Shown: positions 49,178 to 58,888, counted from the stretch's first letter. The stretch is DNA of 64,000 nucleotides from Halogeometricum sp. S3BR5-2 (GCF_031624635.1 NZ_JAMQOQ010000002.1:682001-746000); one strand, 5' to 3'. The notes: a model not told the origin generated them from the letters alone. Program-made: numbers and translations.

Positions 49178-50605
49178 TCAGCGACTCACGAGTTCGTACG
49201 GGTCGGCGCCCTCGGGAAGCGGGCTCTCGTACTCGTGACCCGCCGAGCGCTCCTCGAACTCCGCGCGGGCCGCCGCGCGCAACGCGTCGTCTTCGAGCAG
49301 GTCCGCGAGCGTCGACGCGATGGTCTTCGCGGCGAACGCCATGCCGACGGTGCCGAGGTCCTTCCCGGCCGCGACGGCCTGCCAGGAGTGGGCGGGCGTG
49401 CCGACGACCCACGTCGCCGCGGTGAACCGACCGAGCGGGACGTTCCACGACACGTCGCCCGAGTCCGTCGAATAAGAGCCGACCTGCCCCTCGTCGGGGG
49501 CGTCGACGGGCGTCGAGAACATCGACGACTCGCGGGCGGCCTCGCGCTCGGACTCCGGGAGTTGTCGAAGGGCGCCCTCCGCGTCGCCGAGCGTCTCGCG
49601 GAGTTCGGCGGCGAAGGCCGCCTGCTCGTCGTCCAACTGGAAGTCGACGAGGTCCATGTTCTCGCGGATGGCGTCGGCGATGGGGTGGTTCGGGAGGACG
49701 CCGTACATCCCCGCCGTCTTCGTCGCGTCGAGGTCCGTCCGGGTCATCGTCGCCGCCGCGCCGGCGATGTCGCGCACCCACTCGGAGATGCGTTCGACCT
49801 CCTCGCGTTCGGGCGCGCGGACGATGTACTCGACGCTGGCCTCGCCGGGGACGACGTTGGCCGCCGACCCGCCGTTGCGGACGACGTAGTGGATTCGCGC
49901 GGCGTCGGGGACGTGCTCGCGCATGTACTCGACGCCGGTGTTCATCAGTTGGACCGCGTCGAGCGCCGACCGTCCGGACTCGGGCGCGGCCGCCGCGTGC
50001 GACGTCTCCCCGCGGAAGGTGAAGTCGAAGCCGTCGTTGGCGAGACAGGAGCCCTTGCCCGGCGCGTTGTACCAGCCGGGGTGCCAGGAGACGATGGCGT
50101 CGACGTCGTCGAACGCGCCGTCGCGGACCATGTACACCTTGCCGCCGCCGGCCTCCTCGGCGGGCGTGCCGAAGAAGACGACCGACCCCGAGAGGTCGCC
50201 GCGCTCGATGGCGCGCTTGACCGCGAGGGCGCCGCCGAGGCTGCCGACGCCGAAGAGATTGTGCCCGCAGCCGTGACCCGGCGCGCCCGGTTCGATAGGG
50301 TCGCGCTCGGCCGCCGCGCGCTGGCTCATCCCCGGCAGGGCGTCGTACTCGCCCATCGTGCCGACGACGGGACCCTCTTCCCCATATCGCGCCACGAACG
50401 CCGTGTCGATGCCGCCGGCGCCCGTCTCCACCTCGAAGCCCTCCTCCCGGAGGACGGACTGAATCCGTTCGCTCGACTCGGACTCCCGGAGCGCCACCTC
50501 CGGGTGCTCCCAGATGTCGCGGGCGAGCGCCCGCAACCGCTCGCCCTCGGCGTCGATATCCTCGAACAGCCTCCGCTTCACCGCTCCGACGTCGCTGGTT
50601 GCCAT
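49178..50605 (-). CDS. M20-family amidohydrolase (AbgB-like)
   Basis: 475 residues, an aminoacylase/carboxypeptidase-like metalloenzyme. Metal and catalytic motifs: TMGEYDALPGM, GHGCGHNLFGVGSLGGALAVK, GTPAEEAGGGKVYM and a typical central dimerisation domain with HAAAAPESGRSALDAVQLMNTGV. Likely hydrolyses an N-acyl amino acid or p-aminobenzoyl-glutamate type amide in the cytosol. ATG start 50605. Confidence 0.93.
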   Translation of the reverse strand: MATSDVGAVKRRLFEDIDAEGERLRALARDIWEHPEVALRESESSERIQSVLREEGFEVETGAGGIDTAFVARYGEEGPVVGTMGEYDALPGMSQRAAAERDPIEPGAPGHGCGHNLFGVGSLGGALAVKRAIERGDLSGSVVFFGTPAEEAGGGKVYMVRDGAFDDVDAIVSWHPGWYNAPGKGSCLANDGFDFTFRGETSHAAAAPESGRSALDAVQLMNTGVEYMREHVPDAARIHYVVRNGGSAANVVPGEASVEYIVRAPEREEVERISEWVRDIAGAAATMTRTDLDATKTAGMYGVLPNHPIADAIRENMDLVDFQLDDEQAAFAAELRETLGDAEGALRQLPESEREAARESSMFSTPVDAPDEGQVGSYSTDSGDVSWNVPLGRFTAATWVVGTPAHSWQAVAAGKDLGTVGMAFAAKTIASTLADLLEDDALRAAARAEFEERSAGHEYESPLPEGADPYELVSR

Positions 50606-50707
50606 GAGTCACCACACCATGGACGGGAGGTAAAGAGTTCGCCCACCGGCAGTCGGCGGGCCGCGGTCGGCGCAGGGTAGAAACCGCTCGCTCGCGAACT
50701 GTCGGGT

Positions 50708-50971
50708 ATGGCAGACACCGTCCGCTGTTGGTTCGTCGAACGGGACTACAACGACCGCGACCTGATCATCCTCACGTACGCGACGCCGGAGGGCGACCGA
50801 GTGTACCGCCGGGAACTCGCGGCGCAGGTGGTCGACTCCTCGACGGCCACCGCCGCCCGCGACGTGGACCCCGACAACCTCGAATCGGTCGACGACCCCG
50901 AGACGCGCGAGCGCTACGCCGCGGAGGCCGAGCGAGTGGCGAGCGAGCACGACCCCGACGACGAGATCTAG
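50708..50971 (+). CDS. Conserved haloarchaeal hypothetical protein
   Basis: 87 residues. N-terminal strand pattern CWFVERDYNDRDLIILTYATPEG and an acidic helical C-terminus. Very probably cytosolic; function unknown. Its end overlaps the 3' end of the next gene by four bases in convergent orientation. Confidence 0.7.
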   Translation: MADTVRCWFVERDYNDRDLIILTYATPEGDRVYRRELAAQVVDSSTATAARDVDPDNLESVDDPETRERYAAEAERVASEHDPDDEI

Positions 50972-51978
50972 CTTCGATAAGTGAGCCACAGCGTCGCGCC
51001 GCCGCCCACCGGAATCACGAACCAGAAACTGGCGACGCGGTAGAGGAGCGCGATTGCGGCGGCCGTCGGCGTCGGCACGCCGGCAAGCGTCACGAGGAGT
51101 CCCGTCACGGCCGCCTCGACGCCGCCGAGGCCGCCGGGAGTGGGGACGAGACTCGCCATCGAACTCGCGGGGACGATGAACGCGACCAGTTGGAGCGGCA
51201 GGGCGACGCCCATCGCCCGCCCGGCCAGCCACAGGGGGAGGGCGAAGAACACCCATCCGACGTAGGCGAACGCGACGGTTTCGAGCACCCACGAGCGTCG
51301 CTCTCCCAGGTCGCCGATGAGCGAGAAGAACCGCGTCACCCGCTCTTCGACGCTCCCGGCGTCGACGAACTCCACCCGCGCGGCGAGGGGGTCCAGCACG
51401 CGGGTTATCAGCCGGGTCGCCCGGCCGCGGACCCGCCAGACGAGGTAGGCGAGCAGGGGAACGCACACGGCGACGGCGCCCAGCGCGTACACCAGGGGGC
51501 GCACGTTCGTCGGAACGCTGCCGGTGACGCCGAGCACCACGACGCCCGCGCCCGCGAACGTGAAGAAGGGAAGGAGGTTCAGCGAGTCGGTGGTGACGAC
51601 GCTGGCCAGCGACTCCTCGTAACTCACCTCGTGGTCCGCCGACAGCACCGCGGCGACGAACGGGCCGCCGCCGGCCTTGCCGAACGGCGTCACGTAGTCC
51701 GCGAACGTCGCGGCGTAGTACGTCGGGACGAGGTCGCGGTACGGAACCTCCACCGAGAGCGACGAGAGCACCACGTCCCAGCCCTTCGTCCAGACGGTGA
51801 GCGCGACGAGCGAACTCCCGCAGGCGAGGGCGACGGGGACGGGGTCCGCCTTCGACAGCGCCGAGAGGATGGAGTCCCAGCCGAGCACCCGACCGAAGAG
51901 GTACAACAGGACCGCCGCGACGCCGAACCCGGCGAGCGACTTCAGCGCCGTGCGGCGGTCGAACGTCGACTCGCTCAT
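50968..51978 (-). CDS. UPF0104/LPG-synthase-TM family flippase-like membrane protein
   Basis: 336 residues, about eight membrane helices. The pattern WTKGWDVVLSSLSVEVPYRDLVPTYYAATFADYVTPFGKAGGGPF followed by SLASVVTTDSLNLLPFF and PGGLGGVEAAVTGLLV is typical of the YbhN/AglD C-terminal family, which handles lipids. Homologs sit beside glycosyltransferases in haloarchaea, but none is here. Confidence 0.88.
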   Translation of the reverse strand: MSESTFDRRTALKSLAGFGVAAVLLYLFGRVLGWDSILSALSKADPVPVALACGSSLVALTVWTKGWDVVLSSLSVEVPYRDLVPTYYAATFADYVTPFGKAGGGPFVAAVLSADHEVSYEESLASVVTTDSLNLLPFFTFAGAGVVVLGVTGSVPTNVRPLVYALGAVAVCVPLLAYLVWRVRGRATRLITRVLDPLAARVEFVDAGSVEERVTRFFSLIGDLGERRSWVLETVAFAYVGWVFFALPLWLAGRAMGVALPLQLVAFIVPASSMASLVPTPGGLGGVEAAVTGLLVTLAGVPTPTAAAIALLYRVASFWFVIPVGGGATLWLTYRS

Positions 51979-52065
51979 CCGCTGGCGGATAGGCGGAGCG
52001 GACGGTTAAGCGAGGTGGCGGACCGCGGTTCGAGCGTCGGACGCGGCCGGTTCGTCGGAGGCACG

Positions 52066-52359
52066 CTACCGCGTCGAGGCGGCCGGTCCGCCGAGACGGC
52101 CGCTCTCGCCGTCCTCTCCTTCGCCACCTTCCCCGCCCGCTTCGACGTCGTCCTCCTCGCCGCCTTCGCCGCCCTCTTCTCCACCTTCTTCGTCTTCTCC
52201 GCCTTCTCCTCCCTCTTCGCCACCTTCTCCGCCCTCTCCGCCTTCGCCCTCTTCGCCTTCTCCGCCGGGGGCCGCACAGCCCGCGAGTCCGATTCCCAGC
52301 GCGCCGGTCCCGATGCCGCGGATGAGCGTCCGCCGGTCGTAGTCGTCGGTATCCGTCAT
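52066..52359 (-). CDS. Tat lipoprotein with Gly/Glu-rich low-complexity body
   Basis: 97 residues from ATG 52359. The signal YDRRTLIRGIG with twin arginines and a lipobox at Cys28 (GLAGC) is typical of haloarchaeal Tat lipoproteins. The remaining residues are almost all Gly, Glu and Asp (GEGGEGGEGGEEGGEGGED), giving a strongly negative flexible body attached to the outer face of the membrane. No domain is present. Repeat-rich DNA makes the length prone to change by slippage. Confidence 0.7.
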   Translation of the reverse strand: MTDTDDYDRRTLIRGIGTGALGIGLAGCAAPGGEGEEGEGGEGGEGGEEGGEGGEDEEGGEEGGEGGEEDDVEAGGEGGEGEDGESGRLGGPAASTR

Positions 52360-52418
52360 GGACTGCGACTCGGAACCCGCGCGGGTATACGTTCGGGCCG
52401 CCGCGTCGGACCCTTCGT

Positions 52419-53627
52419 TCACCGCGCGTCCAGCACCCGCTGGCACGCCCGCGCCAGCCCCTCGATACCGCGGTCTATCTCGTCCGGGGCGGCGTAACTG
52501 AAGGAGAGTCGCAGTCCGCGCTCTCCCCGTTCGTCCCCGCCGTCGGGGTAGAAGTGCTCGCCCGGCAGGTAGAGGACCCCCTCCTCGGCCGCCTCCGGAA
52601 GGAGCGCCGCGCTGTCGAGGCCCTCGGGGAGCGTCACCCAGACGAAGAAGCCGCCGTCGGGGTCGGTCCACGTCGCCTCCGGCGGCATGTGCGCGTCGAG
52701 GGCGTCGAGCATCCGGTCGCGGCGACGCTCGTACTCCCCGCGGAACGCCTCGACGTTCCGCTCGAAGTGGCCCTCGCGGCAGTAGCGGGCGAGGACGCCC
52801 CGCGTGAACGTGTTCGTCCCGCCGGGGTTCATCCGCTCGACCTGTTCGCGTATCTCCCCCTCGGCGACGACCCACCCCGTGCGGACGCCGGGCGCGATGG
52901 TCTTCGAGAACGTGCCGACGCGGACGACGCGCCCCTCCTCGTCCAGTGCCTTCAGCGGCGGCACCGGGTCGCCGTCGTACCTGAGCGCCCCGTAGGCGTC
53001 GTCTTCGAGGACGACGAAGTCGTACTCGGCGGCGAGTTCGAGCAGTCGCCGCCGCCGTTCGAGCGGCATCGTGGCGCCCGTCGGGTTCTGGAACGTCGGA
53101 ATGGTGTACAGCAGTTTCGGGGCCGGACGCCCCGCCGCGCGGCGCGCGGCGAGTTCGGTTTCGAGGGCGCCCACGTCGAGGCCGTCGGCGTCCGTCGGCA
53201 GGCCCGTGACCGCGGCGTCGTACCCGCGAAAGAGGTTCAGCGCGCCCATGAACGTCGGCGCCTCCGCGAACACGCCGTCGCCCGGTTCGAGGAACGTCCG
53301 GCAGACGGCGTCGATGGCGCGCGTCGACCCGTTCGTCAGCACCACGTCCCCGGGGTCGCAGTCGACGCCCCTGTCGCGGGCGTGTTCCGCGACGACGTCC
53401 GCGAGGGCCCCCGCGTACTCCCCGCCCGTGTACTGGAGGGCCACGTCTCCCTCCTCGTCGAACACCGCGCGCGCGGCCGCGACCAACTCCTCGTTCGGGA
53501 ACGACTCGGGGTACGGAAAGCCGAACACGAGCGACACGGCGTCGGGTGCCGTTATCGACCGCCACGCGCCGTATCCCTCGCCGTCCATGGTGTTCCGAAC
53601 CGCATCGGTGAGCAAATGTTCGTACAT
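52419..53627 (-). CDS. PLP-dependent aminotransferase (class I/II)
   Basis: 402 residues. Fold type I: YTGGEYAGALADVVAEH, VLTNGSTRAIDAVCRTFLEPGD, PKLLYTIPTFQNPTGATM, LEDDAYGALRYDG and the PLP lysine in VGTFSKTIAPGVRTGW (about residue 245). Closest in pattern to 2-aminoadipate/multi-substrate aminotransferases. Amino donor and acceptor unassigned. ATG 53627. Confidence 0.93.
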   Translation of the reverse strand: MYEHLLTDAVRNTMDGEGYGAWRSITAPDAVSLVFGFPYPESFPNEELVAAARAVFDEEGDVALQYTGGEYAGALADVVAEHARDRGVDCDPGDVVLTNGSTRAIDAVCRTFLEPGDGVFAEAPTFMGALNLFRGYDAAVTGLPTDADGLDVGALETELAARRAAGRPAPKLLYTIPTFQNPTGATMPLERRRRLLELAAEYDFVVLEDDAYGALRYDGDPVPPLKALDEEGRVVRVGTFSKTIAPGVRTGWVVAEGEIREQVERMNPGGTNTFTRGVLARYCREGHFERNVEAFRGEYERRRDRMLDALDAHMPPEATWTDPDGGFFVWVTLPEGLDSAALLPEAAEEGVLYLPGEHFYPDGGDERGERGLRLSFSYAAPDEIDRGIEGLARACQRVLDAR

Positions 53628-53990
53628 CTATCGAGTGTGGGGTCAGTTGTCACCCGCTTGCGTCCTCCGGTACGGGCATCCTCTTCCGGTTCGCATCGGC
53701 GGCGAGCGCGGCAGATACCTCGGCTGTCGCCGTGAGCGCGCTCCCCTGGGCGGGAGCGCAGAACGACCCACCCCCGTGTGATTCTCGGGGCGACGCGGCC
53801 GGGAATCGCCGTGCTCTGCGCTTGGTACGTCGTTTACTTCGATTCGAGTTTATCAATATATTCCCGGAAATTGCCACACAGATATAGAAAACTCGGCGCA
53901 GATTCACGAACAGTCTTTCGAGAGAGTGGGACTAAGTTAGAAAAACGCTTATCGGAGTCCGAACTGTCAACCAGCGTGGAGATACTTTCG
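53628..53990. promoter_or_regulatory. Spacer between aminotransferase and formamidase
   Basis: No gene is convincing here. A perfect 8-bp hairpin (GCGCTCCC, loop CTGGGC, GGGAGCGC) lies at 53738-53759 and could terminate or regulate transcription. The right half is AT-rich and probably carries the formamidase promoter. Confidence 0.4.
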
Positions 53991-55265
53991 ATGCCAGAAG
54001 TGAAATTCGAGGTCGACGTCGACAGTCCGCCCGACGAGCAACCCGGCGCGAACCCGTTCAACCGCTGGCACCCGGACATCCCGGCGGCCGTCGAGGCCGA
54101 ACCCGGCGAGACGATGCGGTTGGAGGCGCTGGATTGGACCGGCGGCCAGATAGCCGACGACGACAACGCCAACGACGTGCGCGACGTGGACCTGAGCCAG
54201 GTCCACTACCTCGCCGGTCCGGTACACGTCGAGGGCGCCGAACCGGGCGACCTCTTGAAGGTCGAGTTCCTCGACATGGGGGTGCTGAACGACCGGTGCG
54301 AGTTCGGCTTCACCGGCACGTTCTCCCGACAGAACGGCGGAGGGTTCCTGACGGACCACTTCCCCGACGCCGCCAAGTCGGTCTGGGACATCGACGGCTA
54401 CACCGTCTCCTCGCGCCATATTCCCGACGTGCGCTACGAGGGGAAGATCCATCCCGGACTGGCCGGATGCGCCCCGAGCGAGGAGCTATTGGAGGAGTGG
54501 AACGAGCGCGAACGGAACCTCGTCGAGAGACACGAGGCGGACCCCGAGTCCATCCACAACCACCCCACCGGCGAGGAGGAACCCGGCGTGGCGAACCTTC
54601 CGACGACGGAGGGCGCGCAGATGGGCGAGATGGACCCCGAGGTGGCCGAGGAGGCGGCCGAGACGGCCGCGCGGACGGTGCCGCCGCGCGAACACGGCGG
54701 AAACCACGACATCAAGGACCTCTCCATCGGGTCGACGGTGTACTTCCCCGTCTACGTCGAGGGGGCGAAGTTCGGCGTCGGCGACTTCCACGCCTCGCAG
54801 GGCGACGGCGAGATAACGTTCTGCGGCGCCATCGAGATGCCCGGCTACGTCGACGTGGAGTTCGACCTCGTGAAGGGCGGCATGGAGAAACACGGCGTCG
54901 ACCACCCCATCTTCGAACCCGGCCACCGCGGCCCCCACTTCGAGGACTACGTGACCTTCTGCGGCTACTCGGTCACCGAGGACGGCGAACAGCACTACAT
55001 CGACTCGCACGTCGCCTACCGCCGCGCCTGCCTGCAGGCCATCGACTACCTGAAGAAGTTCGGTTACACCGGCCAGCAGGCCTACCACCTGCTCGGCACG
55101 GTTCCCGTCGAAGGGCGACAGAGCGGCGTCGTCGACGTGCCGAACGCGTGTTCGACGCTCGCGCTCCCGAAGGGCGTCTTCGAGTTCGACGTCTCCCCGG
55201 GCGGACTGGAAGAGTCGAAATCCGACCGCGGCGACCTGGTCGTCACGGACGACCCCCTCGGGTGA
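53991..55265 (+). CDS. Formamidase/acetamidase family amidase
   Basis: 424 residues from ATG 53991. Hydrolyses formamide or short amides to ammonia and acid. FmdA_AmdA family: VKFEVDVDSPPDEQPGANPFNRWHP start, a central YEGKIHPGLAGCAPSEELL, a Gly-His loop VPPREHGGNHDIKDLSIGSTVYFPVYVEGAKFGVGDFHASQGDGE, and HFEDYVTFCGYSV. Length and motifs are complete. Followed by a divergent chaperonin gene on the same strand, 73 bases away. Confidence 0.93.
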   Translation: MPEVKFEVDVDSPPDEQPGANPFNRWHPDIPAAVEAEPGETMRLEALDWTGGQIADDDNANDVRDVDLSQVHYLAGPVHVEGAEPGDLLKVEFLDMGVLNDRCEFGFTGTFSRQNGGGFLTDHFPDAAKSVWDIDGYTVSSRHIPDVRYEGKIHPGLAGCAPSEELLEEWNERERNLVERHEADPESIHNHPTGEEEPGVANLPTTEGAQMGEMDPEVAEEAAETAARTVPPREHGGNHDIKDLSIGSTVYFPVYVEGAKFGVGDFHASQGDGEITFCGAIEMPGYVDVEFDLVKGGMEKHGVDHPIFEPGHRGPHFEDYVTFCGYSVTEDGEQHYIDSHVAYRRACLQAIDYLKKFGYTGQQAYHLLGTVPVEGRQSGVVDVPNACSTLALPKGVFEFDVSPGGLEESKSDRGDLVVTDDPLG

Positions 55266-55338
55266 CCCGACGGATGCGAGCGGCGACCCCGACCGCGAAC
55301 CGGGACGCGACCCCGAACCGTCTCCGTCCGGCGCTCCG

Positions 55339-57015
55339 ATGTCGGACGTAGCGCGGTCGCCCCTCCGAGAAGCGGAAAGAAAAGCGGACGACGCCGGCGA
55401 ACCTGCTCCGACGCCCGCCGAGTCCGCGCGGGCGCTGGCGGGCACCGTCCGCTCGACGTTCGGGCCGAACGGCCGCGACAAGATGCTCGTCGGTTCCGAC
55501 GGCACCGTCGTCGTCACGAACGACGGCGCGCGCGTCCTCGACCGACTCGACGTCGAGGACCCGGTCGCGCGGGTGCTGTCGCGGGCGGTCCGGACCCAGC
55601 GAGCGCGCGTCGGCGACGGCGCGACGGGGACGCTGCTCCTCGTCGACGAACTGCTCTCGGCGGCGGCGTCGCTCGTCGGGGACGGCTACCACGCGACGAC
55701 GGTCGTCGAGGGGTACGCGCTGGCGGCGGCCCGCGCCCGTGAACGGCTTCCGACCCACGAACTCGCGGTCGGCGCGAGCGACGGGGAGCGCCTGCGGAGC
55801 GTGGCGAAGGCGGCCGTCACGGGCCGGTGGGACGACGCGGCGGCGGAGCGGTTCGCCGGCCTCGCCGTCTCCGGCCTCCGGGCCGTCGACTTCGACGCGT
55901 CCCGCCTCGACCTGTGCGCCTACCCCGGCGGCGAACTCCGCGAGTCGGCGCTCCTCGACGGCGTCCTCGTCGACACCGACACCTCCTCGACGGGCGTCGA
56001 GGACGGCGCCGTCGAGGGACCGCGGACGCTCGTCGACGCGCGAGTGGCGATGCTCGACGCCGAACTGACCGTCGAGACGCCTCGCGGGACGGGGTCGCTC
56101 GGCCTCAACGGGCCCGAGGAACTCGACGCCCTCCGCGAGCACGAGCGGTCAGTCCGAACAGAGGCCGTCCGGACGCTCTCGGAGGCGGGCGCCGACGTCC
56201 TGTTTTGCCAGAAGTCCGTCGACGGGGCGGTGCGGTCGGAACTCGCCCGCGCGGGCGTCTTGGTCGTCGAGCGCACCCGTCGGGACGAGTTCGACGCCCT
56301 CGCTCGCGCGACGGGCGCCGACCCGGTGATGTCCGTCACCGACCTCGCTCGCGAGAACCTCGGACGCGCGGACGAGGTTCGCCGGCGGACCGTCGGGACG
56401 GCCGACGCCCTCGCCGCGACGGGCGGGGCGGGCGAGTCGCGGGCGACGCTGTTGCTCCGCGGCGGGACGCCGCACGTCGCCGAGGAGACGGAGCGCATCG
56501 TCGAGGACTGCCTGGCGCTCGTCCGGGGGGCCCTGCGCGACGGGGGCGTCCTCGCCGGCGGCGGCGCGGCGGCGACGGCCCTCGCAGGCGACCTCTCGTC
56601 GCACGCGCGCGCCGTCGGCGGCCGGGAGCAGGCGGCCGTCGAGGCGTTCGCCGACTCGCTGGAGGCGATACCCCGCCAGTTGGCGAGGAACGCCGGCCGC
56701 GACCCCGTCGACGCGCTGGTGGAACTCAGAACCCGACATCACGAGGGCGACTCGACCGTCGGCGTCGGCCGGTCGGGGGCGCTCCGGGAGATGGTCGAGG
56801 CGGGCGTGCTGGAACCGCCGTCCGTCCTCGATTCGACCCTCGCGACCGCGCTGGAGACCGTCTCGGCGGTGCTCCGCGTCGACGACGTGCTCGCGGTCGA
56901 CGCGGCCGACGGCCCCGGTTCGGACGGCGGGTCCGGCGGGGCGGGCGGAGGCGGGAGCGGCGCCCCGCCCCGGAGTCGGGCGACCGGCGGCTATCCGTGG
57001 GCCATCGGGCACTGA
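55339..57015 (+). CDS. Divergent group II chaperonin (thermosome-like)
   Basis: 558 residues. Equatorial and apical features of thermosome subunits are recognisable: TFGPNGRDKMLVGSDGTVVVTNDGARVLDRL, GDGATGTLLLVDELL (residues 92-106) where classical subunits have GDGTTTAVVL, and an apical VLFCQKSVDGAVRSELARAGVLVVERTRRDE. A Gly/Ser-rich tail (GSGGAGGGGSG) ends in YPWAIGH rather than a methionine-rich tail. The catalytic Asp of GDG is kept, but many conserved ATP-site and helical-protrusion residues differ. Probably a paralog with altered function or client. Confidence 0.8.
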   Translation: MSDVARSPLREAERKADDAGEPAPTPAESARALAGTVRSTFGPNGRDKMLVGSDGTVVVTNDGARVLDRLDVEDPVARVLSRAVRTQRARVGDGATGTLLLVDELLSAAASLVGDGYHATTVVEGYALAAARARERLPTHELAVGASDGERLRSVAKAAVTGRWDDAAAERFAGLAVSGLRAVDFDASRLDLCAYPGGELRESALLDGVLVDTDTSSTGVEDGAVEGPRTLVDARVAMLDAELTVETPRGTGSLGLNGPEELDALREHERSVRTEAVRTLSEAGADVLFCQKSVDGAVRSELARAGVLVVERTRRDEFDALARATGADPVMSVTDLARENLGRADEVRRRTVGTADALAATGGAGESRATLLLRGGTPHVAEETERIVEDCLALVRGALRDGGVLAGGGAAATALAGDLSSHARAVGGREQAAVEAFADSLEAIPRQLARNAGRDPVDALVELRTRHHEGDSTVGVGRSGALREMVEAGVLEPPSVLDSTLATALETVSAVLRVDDVLAVDAADGPGSDGGSGGAGGGGSGAPPRSRATGGYPWAIGH

Positions 57016-57037
57016 GGCCGGAACCCTCCCGTCGCCC

Positions 57038-58015
57038 TCAGACCACCTGATTCGCCAGCGACTCGCCATCCCGGAGGCGGCGGACGTTCTCCCCGACGAT
57101 GTCGGCGACCCGTTCGGGAAACGCCTCGTCGGCGGCTGAGGCGTGCGGGGTGACGACGACGTTCTCCATCCCCCACAGCGGCGACTCGGCGGGGAGGGGT
57201 TCGGGGTCGGTCACGTCGAGAGCGGCGCCGGCGATGGCGTCGGATTCGAGGGCGTCGACGACGGCCGACTGGTCCGCGACGGGGCCGCGCGCGACGTTCA
57301 CGAGGTAGGCGTCCTCGCGCATCGCCGCCAGTTCCGCGGCGCCGAACAGTCCCTCGGTCGCCGGGTTCAGGGGCACCGCGAGGACGACGAACCGCGCGTC
57401 CGAAACCGCCTCCCGGAGGTTCTCGGGCGAGTAGCGCTCCGCGACGTGGTCGACGGGCGCGGGCGTCCGGCGCACGCCGACGACCGACATGCCGACGGCG
57501 TCCGCGCGGCGGGCGATACCGCGGCCGAGCGTACCCAAGCCCACGACGCAGACGCGTTCGCCCTCCAGCGTGAACGACTCGCCCCACGGCCGGGGATTCC
57601 ACTCGCGGTCGAGTTGGTCGTCGCGGTAGCGGTGCAGACCGTGGGCGAACTGGAGCATATAGCCGAGGACCGTCTCGCCGACGGGGGCGCCGTGGATGCC
57701 GGAACTGTTCGTCAGCGCGATTCCCCGTTCGCGGAGGGCGTCGACCGGGAACTCGTCGTGACCGGCGCGGACGACGTGAATCCAGTCCAGACCGGCGTCG
57801 AGGAACCACTCCTCGAAGCCGAACGAGGCGACGACGTCCAGCGAGTTACCGACCGAGGCCGGGTCGACGGTGGCGTCCCTGCCGCCCCTGCCGTCGCCGC
57901 GGCCGTCGAGGACGCGGACCGTCGCGTCGGAGGCGGCGTCGGCCAGTTCCGATTCGAGGCGTTCGGGCGGCACGATGCGGGCGACGGACGGGTGGATGCC
58001 GATTGTGACGGGCAC
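57038..58015 (-). CDS. D-isomer-specific 2-hydroxyacid dehydrogenase
   Basis: 325 residues. Rossmann motif GLGTLGRGIARRADAVGM (about 144-161); catalytic Arg in VARGPVADQSAVVDAL, Glu in VTDPEPLP and His in VVTPHAS. Acts on a 2-keto acid or 2-hydroxyacid using NAD(P); the specific substrate is unknown. ATG at 58015. Converges with the chaperonin gene. Confidence 0.93.
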   Translation of the reverse strand: MPVTIGIHPSVARIVPPERLESELADAASDATVRVLDGRGDGRGGRDATVDPASVGNSLDVVASFGFEEWFLDAGLDWIHVVRAGHDEFPVDALRERGIALTNSSGIHGAPVGETVLGYMLQFAHGLHRYRDDQLDREWNPRPWGESFTLEGERVCVVGLGTLGRGIARRADAVGMSVVGVRRTPAPVDHVAERYSPENLREAVSDARFVVLAVPLNPATEGLFGAAELAAMREDAYLVNVARGPVADQSAVVDALESDAIAGAALDVTDPEPLPAESPLWGMENVVVTPHASAADEAFPERVADIVGENVRRLRDGESLANQVV

Positions 58016-58123
58016 GTACGCGCGTCCGACGCCGACCGCAAAAGTCGTTCCCGAGGTGGCAAACGCTGGCGGGGGAGCGAGCGCTCGCGGCGCGGACAGG
58101 GCGTCGACCCACCGCGCCGCGGT

Positions 58124-58888
58124 TCAGTCGTCCGCCGGTGCTTCGACGTCGCTCACCGTCGACGAGGCGGGGTACTCCGCGCGAAGGCGTTCGAGGACGG
58201 CTTCGACCGTCTCGGTCTCGTACGTCCAAAAGCCCGAGAACTCCCCGACGTCGGCGTCCGTCTCGACGGCGACGAGGGCGCGCGCGTCGCCCGGGTCCTC
58301 GCCCTCGTAGACGACGAACCACGAGCCCAGAATCTCCGCGTCCTCGGAGGCGTGCGCGACCACGGGTTCGGGGGCGTCCGCGTCTGGGGCGCCGTAAACG
58401 TGCACGTCGACCCCCGATTCGGCGATTCGCTCGTATATTCTCGCCTGCGGGCGCAGGACCGAGAGGCGCTGGAACCCGGCGTGTATCTCACCCGCGCCCG
58501 CGTGGTAGGCGTAGGACTCTATCTCGCGGGAGGCGAGCGTCATCCGGCGGCGGTCGTAACTCGTGAACGTCCGGTCGTCGACGTGCCGAAGGATGGCGGG
58601 TCGCTCGGCGGACCCGAACTCGCCGGCTCCGAGGTAGGCCTCCCCGGAGAGATGGCGGCCGATTTCGTCCACCGCGGCGGCGGCGACGAACGAGTCGTCG
58701 TCGTGCAACACGGCGAAGTCGGCCGGCAGCGACGGCGCCGACACGCCGTCTCTCACCTGCACGTGCTGCGGTTCGAAGTACGAGACGATGCGGTTCTTCG
58801 TTGCCTCGGACCCGTCGTAGTTGACGATGGAGAGCGTCTGCGAGGACGCTTCGACTTCCTCGACGAGCGTGCGGAGTGGTGCGGTCAC
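58124..58888 (-). CDS. DICT-domain sensory protein
   Basis: 254 residues if GTG 58888 is used (VTAPLRTLVEEV); a GTG 30 bases upstream is possible. The N-terminal region (VNYDGSEATKNRIVSYFEPQHVQV) and the following ARPAILRHVDDRTFTSYDRRRMTLASREIE stretch match haloarchaeal DICT sensory domains, which respond to unknown signals and are often linked to light or redox regulation. No output domain is fused. Confidence 0.8.
   Translation of the reverse strand: MTAPLRTLVEEVEASSQTLSIVNYDGSEATKNRIVSYFEPQHVQVRDGVSAPSLPADFAVLHDDDSFVAAAAVDEIGRHLSGEAYLGAGEFGSAERPAILRHVDDRTFTSYDRRRMTLASREIESYAYHAGAGEIHAGFQRLSVLRPQARIYERIAESGVDVHVYGAPDADAPEPVVAHASEDAEILGSWFVVYEGEDPGDARALVAVETDADVGEFSGFWTYETETVEAVLERLRAEYPASSTVSDVEAPADD

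Noticed and set aside
52066-52359. GGE repeats considered as a CRISPR or minisatellite
   Set aside because: The repeat is in frame within a coding sequence, with no spacers.
53738-53759. Hairpin considered as a small RNA
   Set aside because: A single 8-bp stem only; no promoter or further structure supports an RNA gene.
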